Below the pieces are notes generated by a model that saw only the letters and a list, made by a program, of their open reading frames with translations, did not search any database and was not told where the DNA came from. A stretch of DNA of 64,000 bases from an uncultured Prevotella sp. (lineage in GTDB: Bacteria; Bacteroidota; Bacteroidia; Bacteroidales; Bacteroidaceae). Position 1 is the stretch's first letter; each line of letters begins with the position of its first letter. The DNA lies in NCBI GenBank assembly GCA_947302435.1, contig CAMYVQ010000002.1, forward strand, positions 34,555 through 98,554. Reading direction: 5' to 3'. A program made the position numbers and the translations under genes. Of the stretch, positions 43,287 to 51,806 are shown one piece after another.

Positions 43287-44046
43287 TACGTTAGAGATAC
43301 CCTACGCTGATATTCCCAATTTCCCCGTTTCTACTGTCGAAGGCCATAGCGGCAAGCTCATCTTCGGGAAGTTGGGCGGTGTCGACATCATGGCCATGCA
43401 GGGGCGTTTCCATTACTATGAGGGCTACTCTATGAAGGAGGTGACGTTCCCCGTCCGTGTCATGTATGAGTTGGGCATCAAGACACTCTTCGTCAGCAAT
43501 GCTGCCGGCGGTATGAATCCCGGTTTCAAGATTGGTGACTTGATGGTGATTACCGATCATATCAATTTCTTCCCCGAACATCCCTTGCGTGGAAAGAACT
43601 TCCCTACGGGACCCCGCTTCCCCGACATGCATGAGACCTACGACACGGCTCTCATCCGTCTGGCCAGTCAGATTGCCCGCGAGAAGAAAATCCGTCTGCA
43701 ATACGGTGTCTATATGGGTGTGCAGGGACCGACATTCGAGACACCAGCCGAGTATCGCATGTATCGCACATTAGGTGGTGATACGGTAGGCATGTCCACC
43801 GTTCCCGAAGTCATCGTAGCCCATCATTGCGGCATTCGTGTCTTCGGTGTCAGTATTGTCACTGATCTGGGCGGTTTCGATCAGCCCGTCGAAGTGAGCC
43901 ACGAGGAAGTGCAGGAGGCCGCCAACCGTGCGCAGCCCATCATGACCGAACTGATGCGTGAGATGATTGTGCGCTCGGAAGTGATAGAGAGCAAACGCGA
44001 GGTCAAGCATAATGAAGACCACCCAACAGAACACTGGAAGAAGTAA
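43171..44046 (+). CDS. punA: Purine nucleoside phosphorylase I, 291 aa
   Basis: The start MYEKIQETASWLKQRM at 43171 aligns with the family N-terminus, although it lies inside lpxK. Diagnostic segments are VLGTGLGQLASEI, VEGHSGKLIFGKLGG, MQGRFHYYEGYSM, FVSNAAGGMNPGF and GVSIVTDLGGFDQPV, which place it in the trimeric PNP family that splits inosine, guanosine and related nucleosides by phosphorolysis. It overlaps lpxK by 116 bp and abuts thiL with no gap. Confidence 0.93.
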   Translation: MYEKIQETASWLKQRMTTSPKTAIVLGTGLGQLASEITDTLEIPYADIPNFPVSTVEGHSGKLIFGKLGGVDIMAMQGRFHYYEGYSMKEVTFPVRVMYELGIKTLFVSNAAGGMNPGFKIGDLMVITDHINFFPEHPLRGKNFPTGPRFPDMHETYDTALIRLASQIAREKKIRLQYGVYMGVQGPTFETPAEYRMYRTLGGDTVGMSTVPEVIVAHHCGIRVFGVSIVTDLGGFDQPVEVSHEEVQEAANRAQPIMTELMREMIVRSEVIESKREVKHNEDHPTEHWKK

Positions 44047-45144
44047 ATGGACATTTCAAAAATCGGAGAGTTTGGTCTGATAGACCGTCTGACCAAGGAT
44101 CTCGAAAATAAAAACCAATCAACAAAGTACGGCGTGGGTGACGACTGCGCCGTACTCAGTTATCCTGACAGCGAAGTGCTTGTCACCACCGACATGCTGA
44201 TGGAGGGAGTACACTTCGACCTCACCTATATCGACCTGAAGCACCTGGGCTACAAGTCGGCTATGGTCAATATCAGTGACATCTTTGCCATGAACGGCAC
44301 GCCGCGCCAGCTTACCGTTTCGCTCGCCCTCTCAAAACGTTTCACCGTCGAAGACGTGGAGACGTTTTATGAAGGCTTGCGGTTGGCTTGCGAGAAATGG
44401 AATGTCGACATCGTAGGCGGCGATACCACAAGCAGTTATACGGGGTTGGCCATTTCTGTCACTTGTATCGGTGAGGCTCGCAAAGAGGACATCGTCTATC
44501 GGAATGGTGCCAAGGACACCGACCTTGTTTGTGTTTCGGGTGATCTCGGTGCTGCCTATATGGGTCTGCAACTCTTGGAACGTGAAAAGAATGTCTACTA
44601 TAGTCAGGTCGATGATTTGCAGAAGAAAATAGCCGAGGCCCGGAAAATGGGCGATGCGGCAAAAGTATCGGCCCTCAGTACCCAACTTTCAACGCTCTCC
44701 ATGCCCGATTTCTCGGGTAAGGAATACTTGCTGCAACGCCAACTGCAGACCGAGGCCCGTGGCGACATCGTCCGAAAACTGCGCGAGGCCGGCATTCATC
44801 CCACGGCGATGATGGACATCAGCGACGGTCTTTCTTCGGAACTTATGCACATCTGCAAGCAGAGTGGGGTGGGGTGCCGCATCTTCGAGAAGGAATTACC
44901 CATCGACTATCAGACGGCGGTGATGGCAGAGGAGATGAACATGAATGTGACGACCTGTGCCTTGAACGGTGGAGAAGACTATGAGTTGTTGTTCACTGTG
45001 CCTATTGGCGACCTCGACAAAGTGAAAGAACTGGAAGACGTTCGTCTCATCGGACACATCACCGACCAGAAGTTTGGCCAAATCCTCGTCACCCGTGACA
45101 ATCAGGAGTTTGAACTGAAAGCGCAAGGTTGGACTTTTTGTTGA
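44047..45144 (+). CDS. thiL: Thiamine-monophosphate kinase
   Basis: The 365-residue protein has the PurM/ThiL signatures GVGDDCAVLSYP and LVTTDMLMEGVHFDL (Mg-binding Asp cluster), WNVDIVGGDTTSS, and MMDISDGLSSELMHI. ThiL makes thiamine diphosphate from thiamine monophosphate. A charged insertion (DDLQKKIAEARKMGDAAKVS, about 195-215) is slightly longer than usual. The ATG follows immediately after the PNP stop. Confidence 0.93.
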   Translation: MDISKIGEFGLIDRLTKDLENKNQSTKYGVGDDCAVLSYPDSEVLVTTDMLMEGVHFDLTYIDLKHLGYKSAMVNISDIFAMNGTPRQLTVSLALSKRFTVEDVETFYEGLRLACEKWNVDIVGGDTTSSYTGLAISVTCIGEARKEDIVYRNGAKDTDLVCVSGDLGAAYMGLQLLEREKNVYYSQVDDLQKKIAEARKMGDAAKVSALSTQLSTLSMPDFSGKEYLLQRQLQTEARGDIVRKLREAGIHPTAMMDISDGLSSELMHICKQSGVGCRIFEKELPIDYQTAVMAEEMNMNVTTCALNGGEDYELLFTVPIGDLDKVKELEDVRLIGHITDQKFGQILVTRDNQEFELKAQGWTFC

Positions 45145-45185
45145 CTATATTTTTCTTGTGTTCTAAAAATTAATCGGTCAAAAAT

Positions 45186-45217
45186 TTGGCCGATTGCTTT
45201 TTTATTTGTACCTTTGC
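45186..45217 (+). promoter_or_regulatory. Promoter of tRNA-Phe
   Basis: TTTG (45186-45189), 20 nt, TACCTTTG (45210-45217): full consensus match, about 67 bp before the tRNA. Confidence 0.7.
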
Positions 45218-45284
45218 ACCCACAAAATGAGAGGTGATGCTTAGAGAGGCTGCTTCGTATGCGAAGAAACCACATTTTGAACAT

Positions 45285-45357
45285 GGTGCCTTAGCTCAGT
45301 TGGTAGAGCATCGGACTGAAAATCCGTGTGTCCCCGGTTCGATTCCTGGAGGTACCA
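45285..45357 (+). tRNA. tRNA-Phe (anticodon GAA)
   Basis: A complete cloverleaf is visible: acceptor arms GGTGCCT/AGGTACC (one G-T pair), D stem GCTC/GAGC, anticodon loop CTGAAAA with GAA at 45318-45320, and T arm CCGG TTCGATT CCTGG. The 3' CCA is not encoded. The outermost anticodon-stem pair is a T-T mismatch. A hairpin terminator follows. Confidence 0.96.
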
Positions 45358-45374
45358 CTCCTCCTTTCATTATG

Positions 45375-45414
45375 AATCCCGCGAAAGTCGAAAGACTGTA
45401 GCGGGATTTTTTTT
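45375..45414 (+). terminator. Terminator after tRNA-Phe
   Basis: AATCCCGC (45375-45382) pairs with GCGGGATT (45401-45408), with an inner AGTC/GACT stem and a T run. Confidence 0.85.
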
Positions 45415-45496
45415 GACTGGAAAAATGGAAGTTTATGCTCGATATGCAAAATAAAAATAGTATATTTGCATCGAACTTCTAAAAAGCTAATCCAAC

Positions 45497-47431
45497 ATGA
45501 AACAAATTTTTCTACTCATGCAGGCTTTGTTGTTTGGTGCGGTGGCATACGGACAGGCACGGTATGAGGTTAACCGAATGGCAACTGAAAGACTTAACCG
45601 AGGCGTAGTGGCTGTGCGTCAGGCTGACGGCAAGGTGGCCGTCAGTTGGCGAGTGCTGCGCGACGACCATAAACAAGAATCCTTTGATGTTTTCCGTAAT
45701 GGTGTGCGGCTGAATCCGCAACCGCTGAAAGAAGGGGGGACTTTTTTCGTAGACGAGCAGCCTCTTCAGGGTGAGGATGCCGTTTATGAAGTGAAAGGCG
45801 GTGTGGCTGACGGACAGTTCACGCTCTGTGTCGATGCTCCTGTGGGTTATCTTCCCGTGAAGATTGAACGGCCCGAAGGCGGAAAAGTGCCAGTGGCAAA
45901 TGGCAGAGCGCAGCGCGACCGCAGAGGGCGTGTTTGGCGTGATACAGGCGAATACACCTATTCGGCCAACGATGCCAGCGTGGGCGATGTGGACGGCGAC
46001 GGACAATATGAAATCATTCTGAAGTGGGAGCCATCGAATGCCCTCGACAATTCGCACGAAGGCTATACGGGGCCTACCTTCATTGATTGCTACCGCTTGT
46101 CGGGCGAACGGCTCTGGCGCATCAACTTGGGGCGCAATATCCGTTCGGGTGCCCACTATGTTCCTTTTATTGTATATGATTTTGATGGTGACGGACGGGC
46201 TGAACTGATGGTGAAAACGGCAGACGGCACTATCGACGGCATCGGTAGTGTGCAGGGAGATTCCACGAAAGACTGGCGAAACGAGCGTGGCCGTATACTT
46301 GATGGGCCGGAGTATATCACGGTGTTCGACGGTCTTACAGGACGTGCCCTTGCCAGTAAAGCCTATATTCCCGAACGAGGCAATGTGGGCGAATGGGGAG
46401 ACAAATATGGCAACCGTTCGGAACGTTACTTGGCCGCTTTGGGCTATTTGGGGAATGAGAGGAGAGTGAAGAGTGGAGAGAGGAGAGAGGTTGCTTCTGC
46501 TATTTTCTGTCGCGGCTATTATACGCGCACGGTCATTGCAGCCTGGGACTGGGACGGAAAGGAACTGACGAACCGCTGGACTTTTGACTCCAACGAAAAG
46601 AAGTGGGTTTCGTATGCCGGACAGGGCAACCACAACCTGCGTGTCTGCGATGTCGACGGCGATGGTCTGGACGAGATTACCTACGGCTCGATGGCTGTTG
46701 ACCACGACGGACATGGCCTCTACAACACGGGCTTTGGCCATGGTGATGCCATTCATCTGGTAGCCGACCCGAAGGATAACCACTTATATATATGGGACTG
46801 CCATGAGAACAAACGCGACGGCAGCGAGCTGCGCGATGCCATGACGGGCAAAGTGGTGTTCCAGATTAAGAGCCGTACCGACGTGGGGCGTGCCATGGCC
46901 GCTGATATTGACCCCACGAATCCTGGTGTAGAGATGTGGTCTACGGATAGTCATGGCATCCGTAATATGAAAGGGAACGTTGTGTCAACGGCCAAGGATG
47001 CTGATGACCCGCAGCATGACAACACCCTGGTCATTGGCGGAAAGCATCTCTCCATCAATTTCGGCATCTGGTGGGACGGCGACCTGCTCCGTGAACTGCT
47101 TGACCATGAGACGGTGACAAAATACAACTGGAAAGAAAAAGCCATTGATACCATTGAGCATTTCGACGGTGTATTCAACAACGGCAGCAAGTCTAATCCC
47201 TGTCTGTCGGCTGACATTTTGGGCGACTGGCGCGAAGAGGTCATCGTGCGCAACCGCGAAAGTACCGAACTGCGCATCTACGTCACAACCATTCCCACTG
47301 ACTACCGCATCGATTGTCTGATGCAGGACATTCCCTATCGGCTGTCGGTGGCTACTCAGAATGTGGGCTACAATCAGCCTTCGGAGGCTGGTTTCTACAT
47401 CGGTCCGGATCGGACTGACTATCTGAAATAA
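45497..47431 (+). CDS. Secreted rhamnogalacturonan lyase, polysaccharide lyase family 11, 644 aa
   Basis: A signal peptide (MKQIFLLMQALLFGAVAYGQ) precedes a beta-sandwich region and an eight-bladed propeller with calcium-binding repeats such as DVDGDGQYEIILKWEPSNAL, YDFDGDGRAELMVKTADG and DVDGDGLDEITYGSMAVD. This is the pattern of YesW/YesX lyases that cleave the rhamnogalacturonan I backbone. Residues about 319-331 (NERRVKSGERREV) come from a purine-rich repeat. It is 18 bp upstream of a GH97 gene, suggesting joint action on pectic side chains. Confidence 0.92.
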   Translation: MKQIFLLMQALLFGAVAYGQARYEVNRMATERLNRGVVAVRQADGKVAVSWRVLRDDHKQESFDVFRNGVRLNPQPLKEGGTFFVDEQPLQGEDAVYEVKGGVADGQFTLCVDAPVGYLPVKIERPEGGKVPVANGRAQRDRRGRVWRDTGEYTYSANDASVGDVDGDGQYEIILKWEPSNALDNSHEGYTGPTFIDCYRLSGERLWRINLGRNIRSGAHYVPFIVYDFDGDGRAELMVKTADGTIDGIGSVQGDSTKDWRNERGRILDGPEYITVFDGLTGRALASKAYIPERGNVGEWGDKYGNRSERYLAALGYLGNERRVKSGERREVASAIFCRGYYTRTVIAAWDWDGKELTNRWTFDSNEKKWVSYAGQGNHNLRVCDVDGDGLDEITYGSMAVDHDGHGLYNTGFGHGDAIHLVADPKDNHLYIWDCHENKRDGSELRDAMTGKVVFQIKSRTDVGRAMAADIDPTNPGVEMWSTDSHGIRNMKGNVVSTAKDADDPQHDNTLVIGGKHLSINFGIWWDGDLLRELLDHETVTKYNWKEKAIDTIEHFDGVFNNGSKSNPCLSADILGDWREEVIVRNRESTELRIYVTTIPTDYRIDCLMQDIPYRLSVATQNVGYNQPSEAGFYIGPDRTDYLK

Positions 47432-47449
47432 CAATAATATAATATACCT

Positions 47450-49417
47450 ATGAATATGAAGAACATGAGACAAATGGCATCGTTGCTGGTGTTGCTGCCC
47501 CTAATGGGGTTTGCCAATGAGACAAAAGTGGTTTCGCCCGAAGGCAAACTTGTCGTAACTGTGAATGACGATGGCGGACACGCCACTTACGCCGTGACCT
47601 ACGATGGTGTGTGTGTGATGACTCCCTCGCAACTCGGCTTTAAAGCTGACTTCGGTGACTTCACGCAAGGGCTGACCCTGAAACGTACCAAAGTCGAAAG
47701 CATCGACAAGCGTTACACGATGCGGAAGGTGAAGCAGTCGCAGATGCACTATGTGGCCAATCAGCAAAACATTGATTTCGAGAACAGCAAAGGGCAGAAA
47801 ATGACGGTACAGATGAATGTGTCGGATCATGACATTGTATTCCGTTACCTCATCCCCCGTCAGGAAAATGACAATCCGAAGTGTGCCGTCATCACCGAAG
47901 AAGCCACAAGTTTCCGCATGCCCGACGGCACCACCACATTCCTCTGTCCACAAATAGACCCCATGACGGGCTGGGAACGAACGAAGCCCAGCTATGAAGA
48001 GGAATACAAAGCCAATGCCCCGATGACCGAAAAGTCGAAGTTCGGACAGGGATATACGTTCCCCTGCCTGTTTAACCTCCCTGTGGGGGAGAGTCTTTGG
48101 GTGCTCATCTCCGAGACAGGCGTAGACAGCCACTACTGCGGTTCACACCTGAGTGACTATGATGCAACCAATGGTTATACCATTGCCTATCCGCAACAGG
48201 GCGAGAACAACGGCTTCGGCTCTGCTTCGGCACAGATAGCACTGCCTGGCAAGACACCTTGGCGCACCATCACCGTGGGACAGTCGCTCAAGCCTATCGT
48301 AGAGACCACCATTGCCTACGACGTGGTGGAACCGCTCTATGAGCCATCACAGGAATATAAGGGTGGCCGCTACACTTGGAGCTGGCTTATCTGGCAGGAC
48401 AACAGCATTAACTACGACGACCAGGTGAAGTTCATAGATCTGGCTGCCGCCATGGGCTATGAATACTGCTTGGTGGACAACTGGTGGGACAATAATATCG
48501 GTCGTGAGCGCATTGTTGAACTGTCACGCTATGCACAGTCGAAAGGCGTTTCGCTCATGCTTTGGTACAACTCCAACGGAGCTTGGAACGATGCACCGCA
48601 AACACCTCGCAACTGTCTGTGTACCAGCATTGCACGCGACCGTGAGATGGCATGGCTGAAGAGCATTGGCGTGAAAGGCATCAAGGTGGACTTCTTTGCC
48701 GGCGACAAGCAAGCAACGATGAAACTCTATGAGGACATTCTCTACGATGCCAACCGTTATGGCATACAGGTAATCTTCCACGGCTGCACGCTGCCGCGCG
48801 GTTGGGAGCGCATGTTCCCCAATTTCGTTGCCTCAGAGGCTGTGCTCGCCAGCGAAAACGTGTATTTCTCAGAGCATCATGCCGAGCAGGAACCTTTCCA
48901 GTTAACGATGCATCCCTTCTGCCGAAATGCCGTGGCCACGATGGACTGGGGCGGCGTAATCATGAACAAATATTTGTCGAAAGACAATAAGAGCCGCCAT
49001 GCCCGTCAGACTACCGATGTCTTTGAGATTGCCACTGCCTTCACCAATCAGACTGCCATTCAGTGTGTGGCCATGCAGCCCAACAACTTGGAAGAGCTCC
49101 CTCAGACAGAACTTGACTTCTTGAAGGTTTTGCCTACTACGTGGGATGAGACCCGTTTCCTTGACGGCTATCCTGGCAAGTATGTCGTGCTGGCGCGTCG
49201 CCATGGCGACCAGTGGTATGTGGCAGGGTTGAATGCATTGAAGGAACCGCTTACTTTGACACTCGACTTGTCGGACTTCCATCTGAGTACCTTGCTCACT
49301 GATGCTGTCAATAAGAAAACGAAAGAGGTCAGCTTTTCAAAAGCACCTTTGAAAACCGACAAACGCGGACAGACAAAAATCACGATACAGCCCAATGGTG
49401 GCATCGTGATGTATTAA
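47450..49417 (+). CDS. Glycoside hydrolase family 97, retaining-type (alpha-galactosidase-like), 655 aa
   Basis: After a signal peptide (MASLLVLLPLMGFANE part) comes the GH97 N-terminal beta domain, then the TIM barrel with YTWSWLIWQDNSINYDDQVK, YEYCLVDNWWDNNIG and GIKVDFFAGDKQATMKLYED. The Asp in KVDF (about residue 413) fits the nucleophile of retaining GH97 enzymes such as BtGH97b alpha-galactosidase; inverting SusB-type members use Glu there. It follows the PL11 gene in the same transcript. The start could be ATG 47450 or 47456. Confidence 0.9.
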   Translation: MNMKNMRQMASLLVLLPLMGFANETKVVSPEGKLVVTVNDDGGHATYAVTYDGVCVMTPSQLGFKADFGDFTQGLTLKRTKVESIDKRYTMRKVKQSQMHYVANQQNIDFENSKGQKMTVQMNVSDHDIVFRYLIPRQENDNPKCAVITEEATSFRMPDGTTTFLCPQIDPMTGWERTKPSYEEEYKANAPMTEKSKFGQGYTFPCLFNLPVGESLWVLISETGVDSHYCGSHLSDYDATNGYTIAYPQQGENNGFGSASAQIALPGKTPWRTITVGQSLKPIVETTIAYDVVEPLYEPSQEYKGGRYTWSWLIWQDNSINYDDQVKFIDLAAAMGYEYCLVDNWWDNNIGRERIVELSRYAQSKGVSLMLWYNSNGAWNDAPQTPRNCLCTSIARDREMAWLKSIGVKGIKVDFFAGDKQATMKLYEDILYDANRYGIQVIFHGCTLPRGWERMFPNFVASEAVLASENVYFSEHHAEQEPFQLTMHPFCRNAVATMDWGGVIMNKYLSKDNKSRHARQTTDVFEIATAFTNQTAIQCVAMQPNNLEELPQTELDFLKVLPTTWDETRFLDGYPGKYVVLARRHGDQWYVAGLNALKEPLTLTLDLSDFHLSTLLTDAVNKKTKEVSFSKAPLKTDKRGQTKITIQPNGGIVMY

Positions 49418-49421
49418 GAAA

Positions 49422-49457
49422 AACTCAGGCGCGACACAATTTGCGCCTGAGTTTTTT
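49422..49457. terminator. Bidirectional terminator between GH97 and hutH
   Basis: AACTCAGGCGC (49422-49432) pairs with GCGCCTGAGTT (49443-49453) and is followed by T6 on the plus strand. It lies between convergent genes. Confidence 0.9.
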
Positions 49458-49466
49458 AATATGCCC

Positions 49467-50945
49467 TTATCGGCGTAGGAACTGGATGGCCTGTTCGATA
49501 TGGGGGTACATCAGTTCGTCGTTCAGGATGAAAGGCACCACCTTTCTGAACTCTTCATGAATCTTGCAGATGGCCGGACTCGATTTCAACGGCAGGCGGA
49601 AGTCGAGGGCCTGTGCGGCATTGAACAGCTCAATGGCTAATACGCGCTCGGTGTTGTAGATAACCTGGTATAGTTTGATGGCCGCATTGCCACCCATGGA
49701 AACAAGGTCTTCCTGATCCTGGCACGAAGGGATGCTGTCTACCGACGACGGCATGGCCAGCGACTTGTTCAGCGACACGCACGAAGCGGCGGTGTACTGC
49801 GTAATCATGAAGCCGCTGTTCACGCCCGGATTGGCCACGAGGAACGAGGGAAGTCCGCGCGTTCCCGACACAAGCCGGTAGATGCGGCGCTCACTGATGT
49901 CGGCCAGTTCGCTGAGTGCTATGGCGAGGAAGTCAATAGGCAGGGCAATCGGTTCGCCATGGAAGTTGCCGGCAGAGATGATCAGGTCTTCTTCGGGGCA
50001 GACCGTCGGGTTGTCGGTGGCTGAGTTGATTTCAATGTCAATAACCGACTTCACGTAGCGGATGGTGTCTTTCACAGCACCATGCACCTGCGGCACACAG
50101 CGGAACGAGTAGGGATCCTGCACATGGGCCTTGATGTTATTGATAATCTGGCTGCCCTCCAATAGCTCGCGCATGCGTTTGGCCGTCTCAATCTGTCCGA
50201 GGTGCGGGCGCACGGCATGGACGGCATGGGTGAAGGGCTCTATGCGACCGTCGAAAGCGTCGAGACTCATGGCGGCAATCTTGTCGGCCCATTCGGAGAG
50301 CCGCTGCGCTTCGAGCAGTGCCCAAACGGCAAAGGCACTCATGTTCTGTGTGCCATTCAGCAGGGCCAAGCCCTCCTTTGAAGCCAGTTCGATGGGTTTC
50401 CAGCGCTTCTTGCGGCAGAGTTCCTCACCCGAAATGACCTTGCCCTGATACTCCACTTCGCCCAATCCGATAAGTGGCAGGCAGAGATGGGCCAATGGCA
50501 CTAAGTCGCCCGATGCTCCCAAGGAGCCTTGACGATAGACCACGGGGTAGACATCGTTGTTGAAGAACTGTACGAGTCGCTGCACGGTGTCGAGCTTGCA
50601 GCCCGAATAGCCGTAGCTCAGCGACTGGATCTTCAGCAGCATCATGATTTTCACAATGTCCTTGGGGACACGCTCACCTACGCCGCAGGCATGGCTCTTG
50701 ATAAGGTTGATTTGCAACTGTGACAGCTGGTCCTTGCCGATGGAGACGTTACAGAGCGAACCGAAGCCCGTGGTCACGCCGTAGACGGGGGCACCGTTGG
50801 AGGCTATTTTCTTGTCAAGATACTGACGACATTTGCGGATGCGCTGCTTGGCATCTTCCGACAGTTCCAGTTTCTCACCGTTTCTGATGATTTCGCCGAT
50901 GCGCTCAATAGTGAGGTGATCGGTTGAGATAAGATGTGTTGCCAT
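49467..50945 (-). CDS. hutH: Histidine ammonia-lyase, 492 aa
   Basis: The MIO prosthetic-group triad Ala-Ser-Gly is in GSLGASGDLVPLAHL (about residue 142-144). The selectivity site reads LIKSHACGVG (about 85), with the Ser-His pair of histidine ammonia-lyases rather than the His-Leu or Phe-Leu of tyrosine/phenylalanine lyases, so deamination of histidine to urocanate is the best call. No other hut gene is nearby, so the gene is solitary here. It has a consensus promoter. Confidence 0.9.
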   Translation of the reverse strand: MATHLISTDHLTIERIGEIIRNGEKLELSEDAKQRIRKCRQYLDKKIASNGAPVYGVTTGFGSLCNVSIGKDQLSQLQINLIKSHACGVGERVPKDIVKIMMLLKIQSLSYGYSGCKLDTVQRLVQFFNNDVYPVVYRQGSLGASGDLVPLAHLCLPLIGLGEVEYQGKVISGEELCRKKRWKPIELASKEGLALLNGTQNMSAFAVWALLEAQRLSEWADKIAAMSLDAFDGRIEPFTHAVHAVRPHLGQIETAKRMRELLEGSQIINNIKAHVQDPYSFRCVPQVHGAVKDTIRYVKSVIDIEINSATDNPTVCPEEDLIISAGNFHGEPIALPIDFLAIALSELADISERRIYRLVSGTRGLPSFLVANPGVNSGFMITQYTAASCVSLNKSLAMPSSVDSIPSCQDQEDLVSMGGNAAIKLYQVIYNTERVLAIELFNAAQALDFRLPLKSSPAICKIHEEFRKVVPFILNDELMYPHIEQAIQFLRR

Positions 50946-50967
50946 AGTGTGATTTGGATATTTTCTG

Positions 50968-50998
50968 CAAAGGTATAGAATTTAGTGGAAAAATCAAA
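50968..50998 (-). promoter_or_regulatory. Promoter of hutH
   Basis: Minus strand: TTTG (50995-50998), 19 nt, TACCTTTG (50968-50975). Confidence 0.75.
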
Positions 50999-51068
50999 GA
51001 AAAGATGAAGAGTTTCGTATGTTTTTATTAATTTTGCAGAATCTTTGAACCATAATAAAAGAAATGAC

Positions 51069-51683
51069 ATGAAGAAGATTTTTTCGATAGCAATTGTATT
51101 GCTCATAGTGTTGGGTGCTAAGGCACAGCGTGAGGAAGGCTCGGTGACGGTTCAGCCCCGTGCCGGTGTCAACATGTCGAAGTTGGACGACTACAACAAA
51201 ATGAAGTTCGGTTATAATTTCGGAATCGAAATGGAATACCAGATGACCGAACAGCTGAGTCTTTCAGCAGCGTTGATGTATTCCGACCAGGGAGGAAAGG
51301 ATGATGAGGACGGGATGAAGGTGACACTCGACATCGACTACGTCAATGTCCCCATCATGCTCAATTACTATGTGGCTCCTGAGGTGTTGCCCGGATTAGC
51401 CGTTAAGGCAGGTGTTCAACCGGCATTCCGTACCAAGACCACCGTCAAGGCCGATGGCATCAAGATGGATGTTGACGAGTTGTTCAATTTAATGGGACTT
51501 CCAAATTCAACAATGAGCAAGTTCATGTTTTCTGTTCCTGTAGGCCTTTCCTATGAGTTCAGGAATGTTGTGCTGGATGCCCGTTATAATATTGGTATTA
51601 GCGATATGTTCAAAGGAGAAGGAAAGATGCGTAACAATGTCATTCAGGTGACATTGGGCTATAAGTTCGACGCAGAGTTCTAA
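51069..51683 (+). CDS. Outer-membrane beta-barrel protein (porin-like), 204 aa
   Basis: The ATG at 51069 opens a signal peptide (MKKIFSIAIVLLIVLGAKAQ). The rest is an eight-strand-type barrel (GFNFGIEMEYQMTEQLSLSA-like strands, ending NNVIQVTLGYKFDAEF), as in the Bacteroidetes OMP_b-brl_2/PorT-like families. A -7 element TAATTTTG is at 51029-51036. Function unknown. Confidence 0.85.
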   Translation: MKKIFSIAIVLLIVLGAKAQREEGSVTVQPRAGVNMSKLDDYNKMKFGYNFGIEMEYQMTEQLSLSAALMYSDQGGKDDEDGMKVTLDIDYVNVPIMLNYYVAPEVLPGLAVKAGVQPAFRTKTTVKADGIKMDVDELFNLMGLPNSTMSKFMFSVPVGLSYEFRNVVLDARYNIGISDMFKGEGKMRNNVIQVTLGYKFDAEF

Positions 51684-51717
51684 ACGATTCCCTTTTCTTT
51701 ATTCGTTACAAAATTTT

Positions 51718-51754
51718 GATGCCTGTTCAGCTTCGTCGTAGCTGGACAGGCATC
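51718..51754. terminator. Bidirectional terminator between the barrel gene and pheS
   Basis: GATGCCTGTTCAGC (51718-51731) pairs with GCTGGACAGGCATC (51741-51754) with one mismatch, around a 9-nt loop. Confidence 0.75.
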
Positions 51755-51806
51755 ATTCTGAAATATTCCTCCGACTGTTTTCCGAAGAACAGTGGATTCT
51801 GGATCG

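Noticed and set aside
45285-45357. tRNA-Phe as an attachment site for an island
   Set aside because: No integrase and no partial direct repeat of the tRNA 3' end were seen downstream; the neighbours are ordinary genes.
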